Positions 17,023-24,845 of a DNA stretch of 27,656 bases are shown in pieces; position 1 is the stretch's first letter, and every line of letters begins with the position of its first letter. The DNA comes from an uncultured Christensenellaceae bacterium (GTDB lineage Bacteria; Bacillota; Clostridia; Christensenellales; UBA3700): positions 1-27,656 of the forward strand of contig CAJUOK010000003.1 in NCBI GenBank assembly GCA_910588015.1, given 5' to 3'. The position numbers were made by a program, and so were the translations under genes. The notes below the pieces were generated by a model. The model did no database searches and was not told the origin of the DNA. It saw nothing but the letters and a program-made list of their open reading frames with translations.

Positions 17023-17522
17023 TTTTTGCCTCCTTTTAGCTGACGGATACGCTTATCTATCGCGTCGGCTCTCGAAGCTTCTCCGTTATCCTTTGCCTCT
17101 TGAAGCTTTTTTAACAAAAACGGCAAATCGTCAACAGTCATATCAGAAAGCCGTCTGCCTTTTTTTCTGTTTTCATATCCGACGTATCTTCCCTGATACT
17201 CCTTTCCTCCCAATTCGTAGAAGTAACCGTCGGCTTTATCGGCAAAATATTCGTAGCACTTAGAACATCCGAACTTGAAGTCTTCCTCTATGCTGTTAAG
17301 ACTCGAGCCGCATACGGGACAGACCTTTTGAGTATTTTTAACGTAAGCCGCAATGGGATTGTACTCGTCGAACATAAAAAAGAAATCCGCCAGCCCGTCT
17401 ATTTGCCCCAAATCCGTATAAAGTCTATAGCGCTGAAAACATTCCGCGCAAAGACTTGCGCTTCCCTCGTCTGTTTTGACTATCGCGGCGACCTGCCTGC
17501 TTCTGCACAGTTGACAAACCAT
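17019..17522 (-). CDS. mcsA: McsA, zinc-binding activator of McsB
   Basis: McsA binds McsB and switches on its kinase activity; it also modulates CtsR. The 167 residues have two treble-clef-type zinc sites (CQLC with CAEC near the N-terminus; CPVC with CSKC around residues 65-95). A C-terminal UVR-like helical pair (FLLKKLQEAKDNGEASRADAIDKRIRQL) resembles the segment in ClpC. The start has GAGGAG about 10 nt upstream, at the very end of ctsR, and the stop overlaps the mcsB start. Confidence 0.95.
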   Translation of the reverse strand: MVCQLCRSRQVAAIVKTDEGSASLCAECFQRYRLYTDLGQIDGLADFFFMFDEYNPIAAYVKNTQKVCPVCGSSLNSIEEDFKFGCSKCYEYFADKADGYFYELGGKEYQGRYVGYENRKKGRRLSDMTVDDLPFLLKKLQEAKDNGEASRADAIDKRIRQLKGGKK

Positions 17523-17528
17523 ATACCG

Positions 17529-17981
17529 TTATCTCCTCATCAATCCTATCAATATTTCTCTGAAAACGTTTTTTCTCACGCTCGCGCTGTTGGCGACGAA
17601 ACTCAAAGCTCTGTCCCCAATGGCGTTCTTTATTATTTCACATTCATCTTCCGTCACGTATCCCTCTCTTTGCAGACGTTGCAAAAAACAATTGGCTCTG
17701 TTGAACGAAAGCGCGTCTATTGCGTCCAGTTCTTGAATAATTCCCGAAAGAGTATCGACTTTGCTTTCGCTTATTTTGACAATCGTTATAAATCCGCCGC
17801 CCCCTCTCTTGGATTCCGTGACGTATCCTTTGTCTATATTGAACCGAGTGGACAATACGTAATTGATTTGACTTGGCGCGACGGAAAAGTAATGCGCCAA
17901 ATCGTTTCGCGACAGTTTGAGAGAATCGTCGGAAAATATAGAAAGTATAAACTGTTCGATTTCGTCCGATACGTTTGCCAT
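17529..17981 (-). CDS. ctsR: Transcriptional repressor CtsR
   Basis: CtsR represses class III heat-shock genes (clp family). The 150 residues contain the N-terminal helix-turn-helix (LKLSRNDLAHYFSVAPSQINYVLSTRF) and the glycine-rich wing (VTESKRGGGGFITIVKI) that serves as DNA contact and thermosensor in the family. The C-terminal domain with the dimer helices follows. AAGGAGGAG precedes the ATG. It is the first gene of ctsR-mcsA-mcsB-clpC, behind a promoter with a near-perfect CtsR box, so it is autoregulated. Confidence 0.97.
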   Translation of the reverse strand: MANVSDEIEQFILSIFSDDSLKLSRNDLAHYFSVAPSQINYVLSTRFNIDKGYVTESKRGGGGFITIVKISESKVDTLSGIIQELDAIDALSFNRANCFLQRLQREGYVTEDECEIIKNAIGDRALSFVANSASVRKNVFREILIGLMRR

Positions 17982-18071
17982 CTCGCTCCTCCTTTTATCC
18001 GATTACTCAACGCTTGAAGTCCTATTCTTTCTTTAACGCGTCTTAAAGCTAATATAAATCAAATTTTTATG

Positions 18072-18088
18072 TTTGACTTTCTTTGACC
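18072..18088 (-). promoter_or_regulatory. CtsR operator
   Basis: The minus strand reads GGTCAAA-GAA-AGTCAAA, an exact fit to the directly repeated heptad consensus RGTCAAA-NAN-RGTCAAA. It starts 9 bp downstream of the -10 box, over the expected transcription start, and blocks the ctsR promoter. Confidence 0.95.
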
Positions 18089-18096
18089 TTTGCTTT

Positions 18097-18124
18097 ATTA
18101 TAACATTATTTTTGACGTTGTCAA
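18097..18124 (-). promoter_or_regulatory. Sigma-A promoter of the ctsR operon
   Basis: On the minus strand TTGACA (18119-18124), a 16-bp spacer and TATAAT (18097-18102) are perfect hexamers with the same 16-bp spacing as the hrcA promoter. The CtsR box lies immediately downstream. Confidence 0.92.
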
Positions 18125-18164
18125 GACCTTTTATGCAAAAAATTTCGAAAAATTTGTGTAAACA

Positions 18165-18193
18165 TTGATTTATATAGATAAATAGTATATAAT
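18165..18193 (+). promoter_or_regulatory. Candidate promoter of galU
   Basis: TTGATT (18165-18170), a 17-bp spacer and TATAAT (18188-18193) point toward galU, back-to-back with the ctsR promoter. The leader to the ATG at 18317 would be about 117 nt. Confidence 0.75.
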
Positions 18194-18316
18194 ATGTACA
18201 ATTAATATTAATAAGCCCAAATACTTATAAAATAAAAAAAGACTTTGAATATGTCGGCAAACAACTATTGGATTTCGCCGAAAATACAAATCAGAGTCTT
18301 GTCGACAGAGGGAAAT

Positions 18317-19186
18317 ATGACAAAAATCAGAAAAGCTGTTATTCCTGCCGCAGGTTTCGGTACTAGGTTCTTACCCGCGACAAAAGCTATACCCAAAGAA
18401 ATGTTGCCAATCGTAGACACCCCCACCCTACAGTACGTTGTGGAGGAAGCCGTCAAAAGCGGAATAACGGAAATCCTTATAATACTTGGAAAAAACAAGA
18501 AATGTATAGAAGACCATTTCGATATATCGGTAGAACTCGAGCAATTGCTCACCCGCACCAAAAAGGACGAATATCTCAAGCAAGTTAGAGACATATCCAA
18601 AATGGCGCATATATATTACGTACGCCAAAAAGAGATGAACGGCAGCGGTATGGCAGTGCTCGAAGCCGAAGCCTTCGTAGGCAACGAACCTTTTGCCGTA
18701 CTCTACGGAGACGATATAATATACAATCCCCAAAAGCCGTGTCTTCAACAGCTTATCGAAGCCTACGACAATACGGGAAAAATCATTCTCGGATGCCAAG
18801 ACGTACCGAGAGAAGAAGCGAGCAAATACGGCATAGTCCAACCCGGCGCAAGCAAAGGAAGGTATACACAAGTAATTAAGCTTGTAGAAAAGCCCCCTAT
18901 CGACAAACTGCCCTCGACGTTGGCAAGTATCGGTCGATATATTCTCACTCCCGACGTATTTGATATACTCAAACAGACTCCCGCTATGCCAAACGGCGAA
19001 GTTTGTCTTACAGACGCGATTCAAACGATTGCCGATTCAACGGGCGCATACGCATATAATTTCGAAGGCAGACGTTACGACGTGGGCGACAAACTCGGAT
19101 ATATTCAAGCCACCGTCGAATACGGCTTGAGAGACGACAAACTCAAAGAAGGGCTCAAACAGTATCTCAAAGGACTTCAATTATAA
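18317..19186 (+). CDS. galU: UTP-glucose-1-phosphate uridylyltransferase
   Basis: The enzyme makes UDP-glucose from UTP and glucose-1-phosphate for cell-envelope glycans and galactose metabolism. The 289 residues start MTKIRKAVIPAAGFGTRFLPATKAIPKEM, the nucleotide-binding signature of the family. LYGDDIIYN (metal-binding acidic pair), KLVEKP and the closing motif GRRYDVGDKLGYIQATVEYGL follow. The ATG at 18317 is chosen because it has AGAGGG 5 nt upstream and matches the family start. An in-frame TTG 24 codons earlier has no ribosome site. It is alone on the plus strand, divergent from ctsR. Confidence 0.97.
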   Translation: MTKIRKAVIPAAGFGTRFLPATKAIPKEMLPIVDTPTLQYVVEEAVKSGITEILIILGKNKKCIEDHFDISVELEQLLTRTKKDEYLKQVRDISKMAHIYYVRQKEMNGSGMAVLEAEAFVGNEPFAVLYGDDIIYNPQKPCLQQLIEAYDNTGKIILGCQDVPREEASKYGIVQPGASKGRYTQVIKLVEKPPIDKLPSTLASIGRYILTPDVFDILKQTPAMPNGEVCLTDAIQTIADSTGAYAYNFEGRRYDVGDKLGYIQATVEYGLRDDKLKEGLKQYLKGLQL

Positions 19187-19203
19187 AATATAAATTAGCA
19201 ATG

Positions 19204-19238
19204 TAAAAAAATACGGCAAAATTTGCCGTATTTTTTTA
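19204..19238 (+). terminator. Terminator of galU, symmetrical
   Basis: Two perfect 17-nt arms (TAAAAAAATACGGCAAA 19204-19220 and its complement 19222-19238) flank one central base. The run of A before and T after makes it able to act in both directions. It lies 17 bp past the galU stop. Confidence 0.92.
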
Positions 19239-19254
19239 CGCGCAAACTGCCGAA

Positions 19255-19347
19255 TTACTTTTCGGCGTATTTAACTTTTATTCTCAAATACGCCAACGTC
19301 TGCGGGTTTATATTTTCACGGCTAGGCGTTGTCCCCCCGTAGCAAAA
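19255..19347 (-). pseudogene. Possible C-terminal remnant of an unknown gene
   Basis: A 30-codon minus-strand frame ending in TAA at 19255-19257 reads protein-like (SRENINPQTLAYLRIKVKYAEK) with codons typical of the neighbouring genes (GCG, ACG, CCG, TTG). An in-frame TAA (19348-19350) closes it upstream, and there is no start or ribosome site. It may be a gene tail left after a deletion. The same bases contain a 9-bp inverted repeat (GGCGTATTT 19264-19272 with 19286-19294), so a structural or chance origin is possible. Confidence 0.25.
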
Positions 19348-19359
19348 TTATCTGATAAC

Positions 19360-19396
19360 AAAAAAGCAATACGCCGCTTATCGCAACGCATTGCTT
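19360..19396 (-). terminator. Terminator of the M60 peptidase gene
   Basis: On the minus strand a 10-bp stem (AAGCAATGCG with CGTATTGCTT, one G-U pair; 19387-19396 and 19364-19373) is followed by six T. It starts 23 bp past the stop codon. Confidence 0.8.
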
Positions 19397-19419
19397 GATT
19401 GATGAAATGACTGCCAAGA

Positions 19420-22400
19420 TTACTCTGTCTTAGGCGCTTGCCAAACGACAAACGAATCGATATTGCTGTTCTTCTTTTTACACTTAATCTTAACCTTATG
19501 CTTGCCTTGAGAAAGCTCAGGCGACATAAAGGATATTACGGTGCGGTCGCTGTCAAAATTCTTGAAGAAGTCAGAACTTACAACTTTGCCGTCGATAGTG
19601 ACCTCAAAATCTCTGTCGAAAGAAGCCGAAGATAGCAATGCCAATCTGTTGCCTTCGAACTCGAATTCCACGGTAGCGCCTTTCTTGCCTACGACAACGT
19701 GTCCGAAGCTTGCCGACGCAGACTTGCCTTCCCATTTGCCTTTATAGTTGAACATTGCGTCGTCTATCGAATAATGTTTGCCGTTGAGTTGCTCATAGTG
19801 TTCCATAAATTCGATTTTGTTGAGAATAATATACTTATTAGACGACTTAGTAATAATCATTCTGTAATAGCGGAAGGTTGTCAAATTAAAATCAACTACT
19901 ACTCTGTTGTGGCTTACAGCAGTTGCGCCGACAAAATCGTCTATTTTATCAAACGTCACGCCGTCGCGACTTCCGTACAAAGTGAAATCTGTCGGATATT
20001 GATAATCCTGTCTCGGCTGCGTATTGATATACATTCTGTTGGCAGTAATCTCCTTACCCATATCTACCGTGAATACAAACGGCTTATTAGGATTGATAGC
20101 TTGGGTATGAATATAAGTATTCATATTTCCGTCGACCAGATTCTCTGGCGCGAATTGTGTATAGTTGTTTGCCCAAGGCACGTAGTTGAGCATTTCTCCT
20201 ACAAGCGACTGCTTATCAGCGTATAACATATTGTAATTATAGTTATAATTATATTCTCTTTTATAATGATAATCCGAAGTAAAGTTTTTATCTATAGCTT
20301 CATAGTCCTCTCTATAACCCACCGCGTAACTCATTGTAATTGACTCGGGAGTTACCATAGGATTGCCGTTGCTGTCGAGCATCGGGTCGCCGTTGCCGTC
20401 GACAATCGGCATCGGGTCATCGAATTTATTGAATCCCAAACCTATAAAACTTGCTATATTGCCATTCACCGAAGTAATCATTACCTCCTTGAAGTGTACC
20501 CAGTCTCCTTTTTTGAGATTTTCAATATTGTAAACAGTCGTAACTTTATTTATATCATTTCCCGTATGTTTATTTGATGACGCAACAAGTTCATACTCCG
20601 GCGCGTCGTTTACTTTGATGTACAGTGCGATATTCCATCTGCCCCTCAACGCGATACGGTATTTGCCGTCTTCATTGACATACAGTTTACCTTTTACTTC
20701 CACGACTCCGTTATTAGGCGCCATATCGCCTTCTTTGTTGGTATACCACACGTCTGTATTACTGTTTTGAGTTCTGTTGATATTATCGCCTTCTATTTTT
20801 TCGGCATAACCGGCGTACCCTGCTTCGTAAGCTTGAACCGCGTCGGTATAGCCCGCGCCTTCGGCGTAAGTATACGTTGTACGCTGAACGACGTTCTTAT
20901 TCATCTCGTGAGATTGCTCGAATTCAAGTATCAAATCCACGTCGTCGATATTGTTATATACGTTTTGAGAGTCTTTAATCTCCAACGTAACAATTATCTT
21001 GCCAGAATAAATTTCTTTGTTGGGATTGAACTTATAGTGCAAGTCGTCGACTTTTGTAACAGTTCCGTTTATTTTCTGCCCGTCTTGCGCGGCAACGTTT
21101 TTGACTGTGTAGTTGAACCTTTGGGGTATGACCACGCTTCCGCTTTCATATATGCCGCTGTCTTTATCTGCGGTATATCTCGACAAATCGATGATGTATT
21201 CTTCTCCGTACTGAATAACAAAAGGCTGTTGAGTGTTGAAATATACCTTTTCGCCGTCATAGACATAGCTTCTGCCCGTCTGATACACCGAAGAAACCGG
21301 AACAAACATCGGATAATTCTTTGACTTGGCGTTGTCAAGCACGCTTTGCGACACGTTGTAACCAATCAAATCCTTATAAAAATAAGTCATATCGTTGTGA
21401 GACGTATTCATACAAGCGTTGAACCAAGTGTCGACCGACTGTCCGCCCGAATTTCTAATCATCTCGATATAAGTCTCTTGACCGAAATTGTGCAACAGGT
21501 TGGCGTATATCGCAAGACCTTGTTTGCCGTTGCTATACCTTCCGTTGATAATTTGGTCTGCCGCCCAAGTTGCGCTGGTATAGCAGTTCCAACCAGACAA
21601 GCCGCCTCCGCCGTAAGAAGCCAAAGTTCTTGCGGAAGAGATATGCGAAAACCAGCTGTATTCAACAAGTGTGAGCGCATTGTTGGTAACTTCGCCGCCG
21701 TTCCCCACTCCGAAACCTTGGAAATTGTGATTGTATTCGTGCATATTACCCCAAGCTCCGCCTCTGACAAACTGGTCGGCTTTGAGCGAACCCGACATCC
21801 ACCCTGCAGGACAGTTGACGCTCTGTTGACTTGGGAATGCTACTGCCGCGCCTGCGGCAACGAACGGGTCGTAAAGGAATACTATACCCTCTCTCTTTCT
21901 ACGCGCATAATTGGATACCAAAGAAATCTTTTCCCAAAGCACGCCTGCCTTTCTCACTTCTTCATATGTAGAAATACCCGCGTATTTTTTAGGTCCAGAG
22001 TGAAGCACGCCGCCGTCCCACACTTCCAAATCAAAATAAGGAGCCGAAGACTTGGCGTTTTCATTAAACTCTTCTTCCGTCGTATAACCCAAAATAAAAT
22101 GAGTATATCTGACGCCGCCGGAGATTTTGACGTCTACGGTCACGTTGGTATTGTGAATATATATCGGACCTCCGAGGAAAGAACCTACATATGCGGTATA
22201 TCTATGAGTATTTTCGTCATAAGTAGCCGTATTTTTATTAACTCTCATAGAATTAAGTATTACGGGCATACGATTGATGTTCTTTGCAGGCCAAATATTG
22301 TTGGCTTTGGTGTTGTAAAGCGCCTGTCCTATATGTACGAGAATACCGCCCGAAGCCTCCATATCGGCTTCGCTCATCTCTATCTTGATAACTTCGCCTG

Positions 22401-23379
22401 CGGGAGCATACATACCAGTCAAGCTGTAAGAATTGGAGTATCTGTGTTTCAACGTAACGTTCTTTACTATAGCAGGTTCGTTATCGTCGACGTCGCCCAT
22501 ATACATTCCCACAGAAGCTGTATGTTTATAAAGTTTTCCGCCCGTCGCTTCGCCGTTAAGATACAGGTTGCCGTCGGCGTCCATAGCATTATAAGTATTC
22601 TTCGGATAACCGTTGCTGCCTATTCTTGTATCTATGGAACACAACTGCCAGCTCTCGGCAATAACGGCATTTTTCTGCGCGTCATCTAGCTTTTGGGTAT
22701 AACCGTATTGAGGATACCCCTGCTCTAAACCTCCGTTTTTCATTTCGGTAGGTATCTTTCTTTCCACTTCGCCGAGGTATTCTGCGGCAAATCCCACTTG
22801 CGTATTATTTAAATACGGTCTTGAATATGTAGCTCCTCTTTGCGAAGTGCAAGCTCTTATGCTCAAAATCATAGTAAGCAATATAGCCAAACAAGCAACC
22901 GCCGCAACGCAAATTATTATAATCTTTTTGTTACGGTCCAAAGATATTGCTCTTGCTCCGCCGGAATTTCCTTCACGACTGCTTGCAGACTGTCTTTTTG
23001 CTTTTTCTTCTTTTTTATCTGCTACCAACAAAGGCGATTTTTCCGATTTTTGCTTTTTGGACTCGGAGTCTTTTGCAAACGCCAAAGCGGCGCTTACTTC
23101 CGTATCGGATTTTCTGGAAACGGTTTTTCTTTGCGAAAAAGACGCTCTTTCTTCTCTCGGTTTTACAGATTGTGTAGGTTCGGCTTTCTTTGCCGTTGTT
23201 GCGCTCTTTGCGGGCTCGACTTTCTTTGCCGTCGCTGCGCTCTTTGTCGGTTCGGTCTTCTTTGCCGTCGTCGCGCTCTTTGCAGGCTCGGCTTTCTTTG
23301 CCGTTGCCGCGCTCTTTGTCGGTTCGGTCTTCTTCACCGCCGACGAATTCTTTGCGGGTGTAGCTTTTTTCTCTGCCAC
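19420..23379 (-). CDS. Membrane-anchored M60-family metallopeptidase
   Basis: M60 (enhancin/mucinase-like) zinc peptidases cleave glycoproteins such as mucins; the substrate here is unknown. The start is set at GTG 23379 because AAAGGAGG lies 8 nt upstream, giving 1319 residues. The in-frame ATG at 23421 lies upstream of the predicted transcript start. A 150-residue cytoplasmic tail with Lys/Ala/Pro repeats precedes one membrane helix (about 153-174). Outside are a beta domain (about 300-440) and the catalytic domain with HEYNH at 547-551 and E563, matching HExxH-X11-E. A PA14-like domain (about 850-990), an F5/8C-like domain (about 1060-1200; NLVDGNMNTY, PTDFTLYGSRDGVTF) and a C-terminal beta-sandwich (about 1212-1319; GKHKVKIKC) follow. 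It is monocistronic and divergent from dinB. Confidence 0.93.
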   Translation of the reverse strand: MAEKKATPAKNSSAVKKTEPTKSAATAKKAEPAKSATTAKKTEPTKSAATAKKVEPAKSATTAKKAEPTQSVKPREERASFSQRKTVSRKSDTEVSAALAFAKDSESKKQKSEKSPLLVADKKEEKAKRQSASSREGNSGGARAISLDRNKKIIIICVAAVACLAILLTMILSIRACTSQRGATYSRPYLNNTQVGFAAEYLGEVERKIPTEMKNGGLEQGYPQYGYTQKLDDAQKNAVIAESWQLCSIDTRIGSNGYPKNTYNAMDADGNLYLNGEATGGKLYKHTASVGMYMGDVDDNEPAIVKNVTLKHRYSNSYSLTGMYAPAGEVIKIEMSEADMEASGGILVHIGQALYNTKANNIWPAKNINRMPVILNSMRVNKNTATYDENTHRYTAYVGSFLGGPIYIHNTNVTVDVKISGGVRYTHFILGYTTEEEFNENAKSSAPYFDLEVWDGGVLHSGPKKYAGISTYEEVRKAGVLWEKISLVSNYARRKREGIVFLYDPFVAAGAAVAFPSQQSVNCPAGWMSGSLKADQFVRGGAWGNMHEYNHNFQGFGVGNGGEVTNNALTLVEYSWFSHISSARTLASYGGGGLSGWNCYTSATWAADQIINGRYSNGKQGLAIYANLLHNFGQETYIEMIRNSGGQSVDTWFNACMNTSHNDMTYFYKDLIGYNVSQSVLDNAKSKNYPMFVPVSSVYQTGRSYVYDGEKVYFNTQQPFVIQYGEEYIIDLSRYTADKDSGIYESGSVVIPQRFNYTVKNVAAQDGQKINGTVTKVDDLHYKFNPNKEIYSGKIIVTLEIKDSQNVYNNIDDVDLILEFEQSHEMNKNVVQRTTYTYAEGAGYTDAVQAYEAGYAGYAEKIEGDNINRTQNSNTDVWYTNKEGDMAPNNGVVEVKGKLYVNEDGKYRIALRGRWNIALYIKVNDAPEYELVASSNKHTGNDINKVTTVYNIENLKKGDWVHFKEVMITSVNGNIASFIGLGFNKFDDPMPIVDGNGDPMLDSNGNPMVTPESITMSYAVGYREDYEAIDKNFTSDYHYKREYNYNYNYNMLYADKQSLVGEMLNYVPWANNYTQFAPENLVDGNMNTYIHTQAINPNKPFVFTVDMGKEITANRMYINTQPRQDYQYPTDFTLYGSRDGVTFDKIDDFVGATAVSHNRVVVDFNLTTFRYYRMIITKSSNKYIILNKIEFMEHYEQLNGKHYSIDDAMFNYKGKWEGKSASASFGHVVVGKKGATVEFEFEGNRLALLSSASFDRDFEVTIDGKVVSSDFFKNFDSDRTVISFMSPELSQGKHKVKIKCKKKNSNIDSFVVWQAPKTE
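23170..23340 (-). repeat. Tandem 36-bp coding repeats in the M60 peptidase tail
   Basis: Residues 14-70 of the peptidase consist of about five 12-residue units of the form SA(A/T)TAKKxEPxK. Alternating AAT/ATT and T/A versions give a 72-bp higher-order period. The units are lysine- and alanine-rich like bacterial histone-H1-type tails. Such near-identical repeats can expand or contract by slippage. Confidence 0.85.
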
Positions 23380-23424
23380 AACTAAATCCTCCTTTTGATG
23401 AATAAAAATTAGATTTACCATTAT

Positions 23425-23452
23425 ATTTTAGCATATAAAAAAATTTTTGCAA
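23425..23452 (-). promoter_or_regulatory. Candidate promoter of the M60 peptidase gene
   Basis: On the minus strand TTGCAA (23447-23452), a 16-bp spacer and TAAAAT (23425-23430) predict a start near 23418, about 40 nt before the GTG codon. This supports the GTG start, since the alternative ATG at 23421 would not be on the mRNA. Confidence 0.6.
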
Positions 23453-23555
23453 GCGTAACAATGGACTAAAATCTTTTAATCCTTATACGTATGCATACAA
23501 AATCGTCTATATCGACATATTACCAAAATTTTCCTGCGCGAATTTAGAATAATTG

Positions 23556-23569
23556 TGAACAAACGTTTG
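23556..23569 (+). promoter_or_regulatory. Candidate LexA (SOS) box of dinB
   Basis: TGAACAAACGTTTG resembles the Gram-positive LexA/DinR box CGAAC-N4-GTTYG, with only the first base differing. It contains the perfect palindrome CAAACGTTTG and overlaps the -35 region of the dinB promoter, where a repressor would block polymerase. SOS control of DinB genes is common; lexA is not in the window. Confidence 0.6.
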
Positions 23570-23595
23570 CATTATTGCAACGCAAGCGTTAAAAT
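23567..23595 (+). promoter_or_regulatory. Candidate promoter of dinB, implying a leaderless mRNA
   Basis: TTGCAT (23567-23572), a 17-bp spacer and TAAAAT (23590-23595) are followed after six bases by the dinB ATG. The expected start, 7 bp past the -10 box, is the A of ATG. No ribosome site precedes the ATG. The -10/start region is nearly identical to that of the gene starting at 26974. Confidence 0.6.
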
Positions 23596-23601
23596 ATAAT
23601 T

Positions 23602-24825
23602 ATGAAAAAGATACTGCACTGCGACGCCAACAATTTTTACGCGTCCGTCGAATGTATGCTCGACCCGAGCTTAAAGGACAAATACGTTGCCGTATCGGGT
23701 AATCCCGATAAGCGGCACGGAATTATTTTGGCAAAAAATCAAAAAGCCAAAGAGTGCGGAATCAAGACCGGCGAAGTCATTTGGGAGGCAAAACGCAAAT
23801 GTCCGCAGCTTGTGTTGGTTCCTCCTCAATATGACAAATACGTCTATTATTCTGACAGAATATTCGATATATACTGTCAGTATACCGACCGCGTGGAGCC
23901 GTTCGGCATAGATGAATGTTGGCTTGACGTGACGGGTTCTATGCGGTTATTCAAAAGCGCTACTGCAATCGCCGACGAGTTGAGACAGCGTATCAAAGAC
24001 GAAATCGGCATAACTATATCCGTCGGCGTTTCATTCAACAAGATATTTGCCAAACTTGGTTCGGATATGAAAAAGCCCGACGCCACGACGGTTATATCCC
24101 CCGACAATTTCCGTCGAAAGGTATGGCAATTGGACGTGGGAGATATGCTTATGATAGGCAGAAGAACAGCCGACAAGTTAAGAAATCTCGGCATAGTCAC
24201 CATAAGCGACCTTGCCAATACCAATCCCAAAATTTTGGTGGATAAATTCGGAATCAACGGACAAAAGATGTATGACAACGCCAACGGCGTCAACGACGAA
24301 GAAGTAAGACTTTATTATGACAAACATATTCCCAAAAGCGTGGGCAACTCCACGACTATGCCAAAGGACGTAACTTCTCGAGAGGAAATAAAAGCCGTAG
24401 TGATGGCGTTGAGCGAAATGGTCGCGGTGAGAATGCGCAAATACGGTTTTGTCGCCGGAGGTATGCATTTGGGCATAAGATACAGCGATTTGAGCTATTG
24501 GGGCAAACAACGCAAACTGCCCTTCAAAATCAATTCGGCAAGCTCTCTTTGCGACTGCGCTATGGAAATATACGACTCGGCAAAACACCCCCAGCCCATA
24601 CGGCTCTTGTCCGTGAGCGCCTTTGACCTGTCAAGCGGCGACGAGGTTATGCAAGCGTCGCTATTCGAAGACGAAAAATCGCAAAAGCTAAAAAGATTGG
24701 ACAAATCTTTGGACTTGATAAGACAAAAATACGGCTACAACGCGCTCAAGTCAGCCGCGCTGCTCGAGCACCCTTTCGTCACCGACGGACTGGAGGACAG
24801 CGACTTCTTGCCTTTTAAAAAATAA
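23602..24825 (+). CDS. dinB: Y-family DNA polymerase (DinB/Pol IV type)
   Basis: Y-family polymerases copy past damaged bases with low fidelity. The 407 residues have catalytic D8 (HCDANNFYASVE) and D104/E105 (FGIDECWLDVTGS), with Y13 at the steric-gate position. SVGVSFNKIFAKLGSDMKKP, the helix-hairpin-helix thumb (IGRRTADKLRNLGIVTISDLA) and a little-finger domain follow. QASLF at 351-355 fits the beta-clamp binding motif. The length is slightly above E. coli DinB. The ATG has no Shine-Dalgarno sequence and lies six bases past a -10 box. A LexA-like box overlaps the -35. It converges on the zinc-ribbon genes with 20 bp between stops and no clear terminator. Confidence 0.96.
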   Translation: MKKILHCDANNFYASVECMLDPSLKDKYVAVSGNPDKRHGIILAKNQKAKECGIKTGEVIWEAKRKCPQLVLVPPQYDKYVYYSDRIFDIYCQYTDRVEPFGIDECWLDVTGSMRLFKSATAIADELRQRIKDEIGITISVGVSFNKIFAKLGSDMKKPDATTVISPDNFRRKVWQLDVGDMLMIGRRTADKLRNLGIVTISDLANTNPKILVDKFGINGQKMYDNANGVNDEEVRLYYDKHIPKSVGNSTTMPKDVTSREEIKAVVMALSEMVAVRMRKYGFVAGGMHLGIRYSDLSYWGKQRKLPFKINSASSLCDCAMEIYDSAKHPQPIRLLSVSAFDLSSGDEVMQASLFEDEKSQKLKRLDKSLDLIRQKYGYNALKSAALLEHPFVTDGLEDSDFLPFKK

Positions 24826-24845
24826 CGGCTAAAACCCAATCAAAA

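Noticed and set aside
18245..18316. N-terminal extension of GalU from an upstream TTG
   Set aside because: No ribosome site precedes the TTG and the added residues are not part of the family. The ATG at 18317 has both.
22840..23398. Plus-strand frames with Cys/Arg or Ala/Phe repeats
   Set aside because: They are translations of the wrong strand of the 36-bp tail repeats of the M60 peptidase gene.
23380..23421. ATG at 23421 as the start of the M60 peptidase
   Set aside because: It lies upstream of the predicted transcript start and has no ribosome site, whereas GTG 23379 has AAAGGAGG at good spacing.
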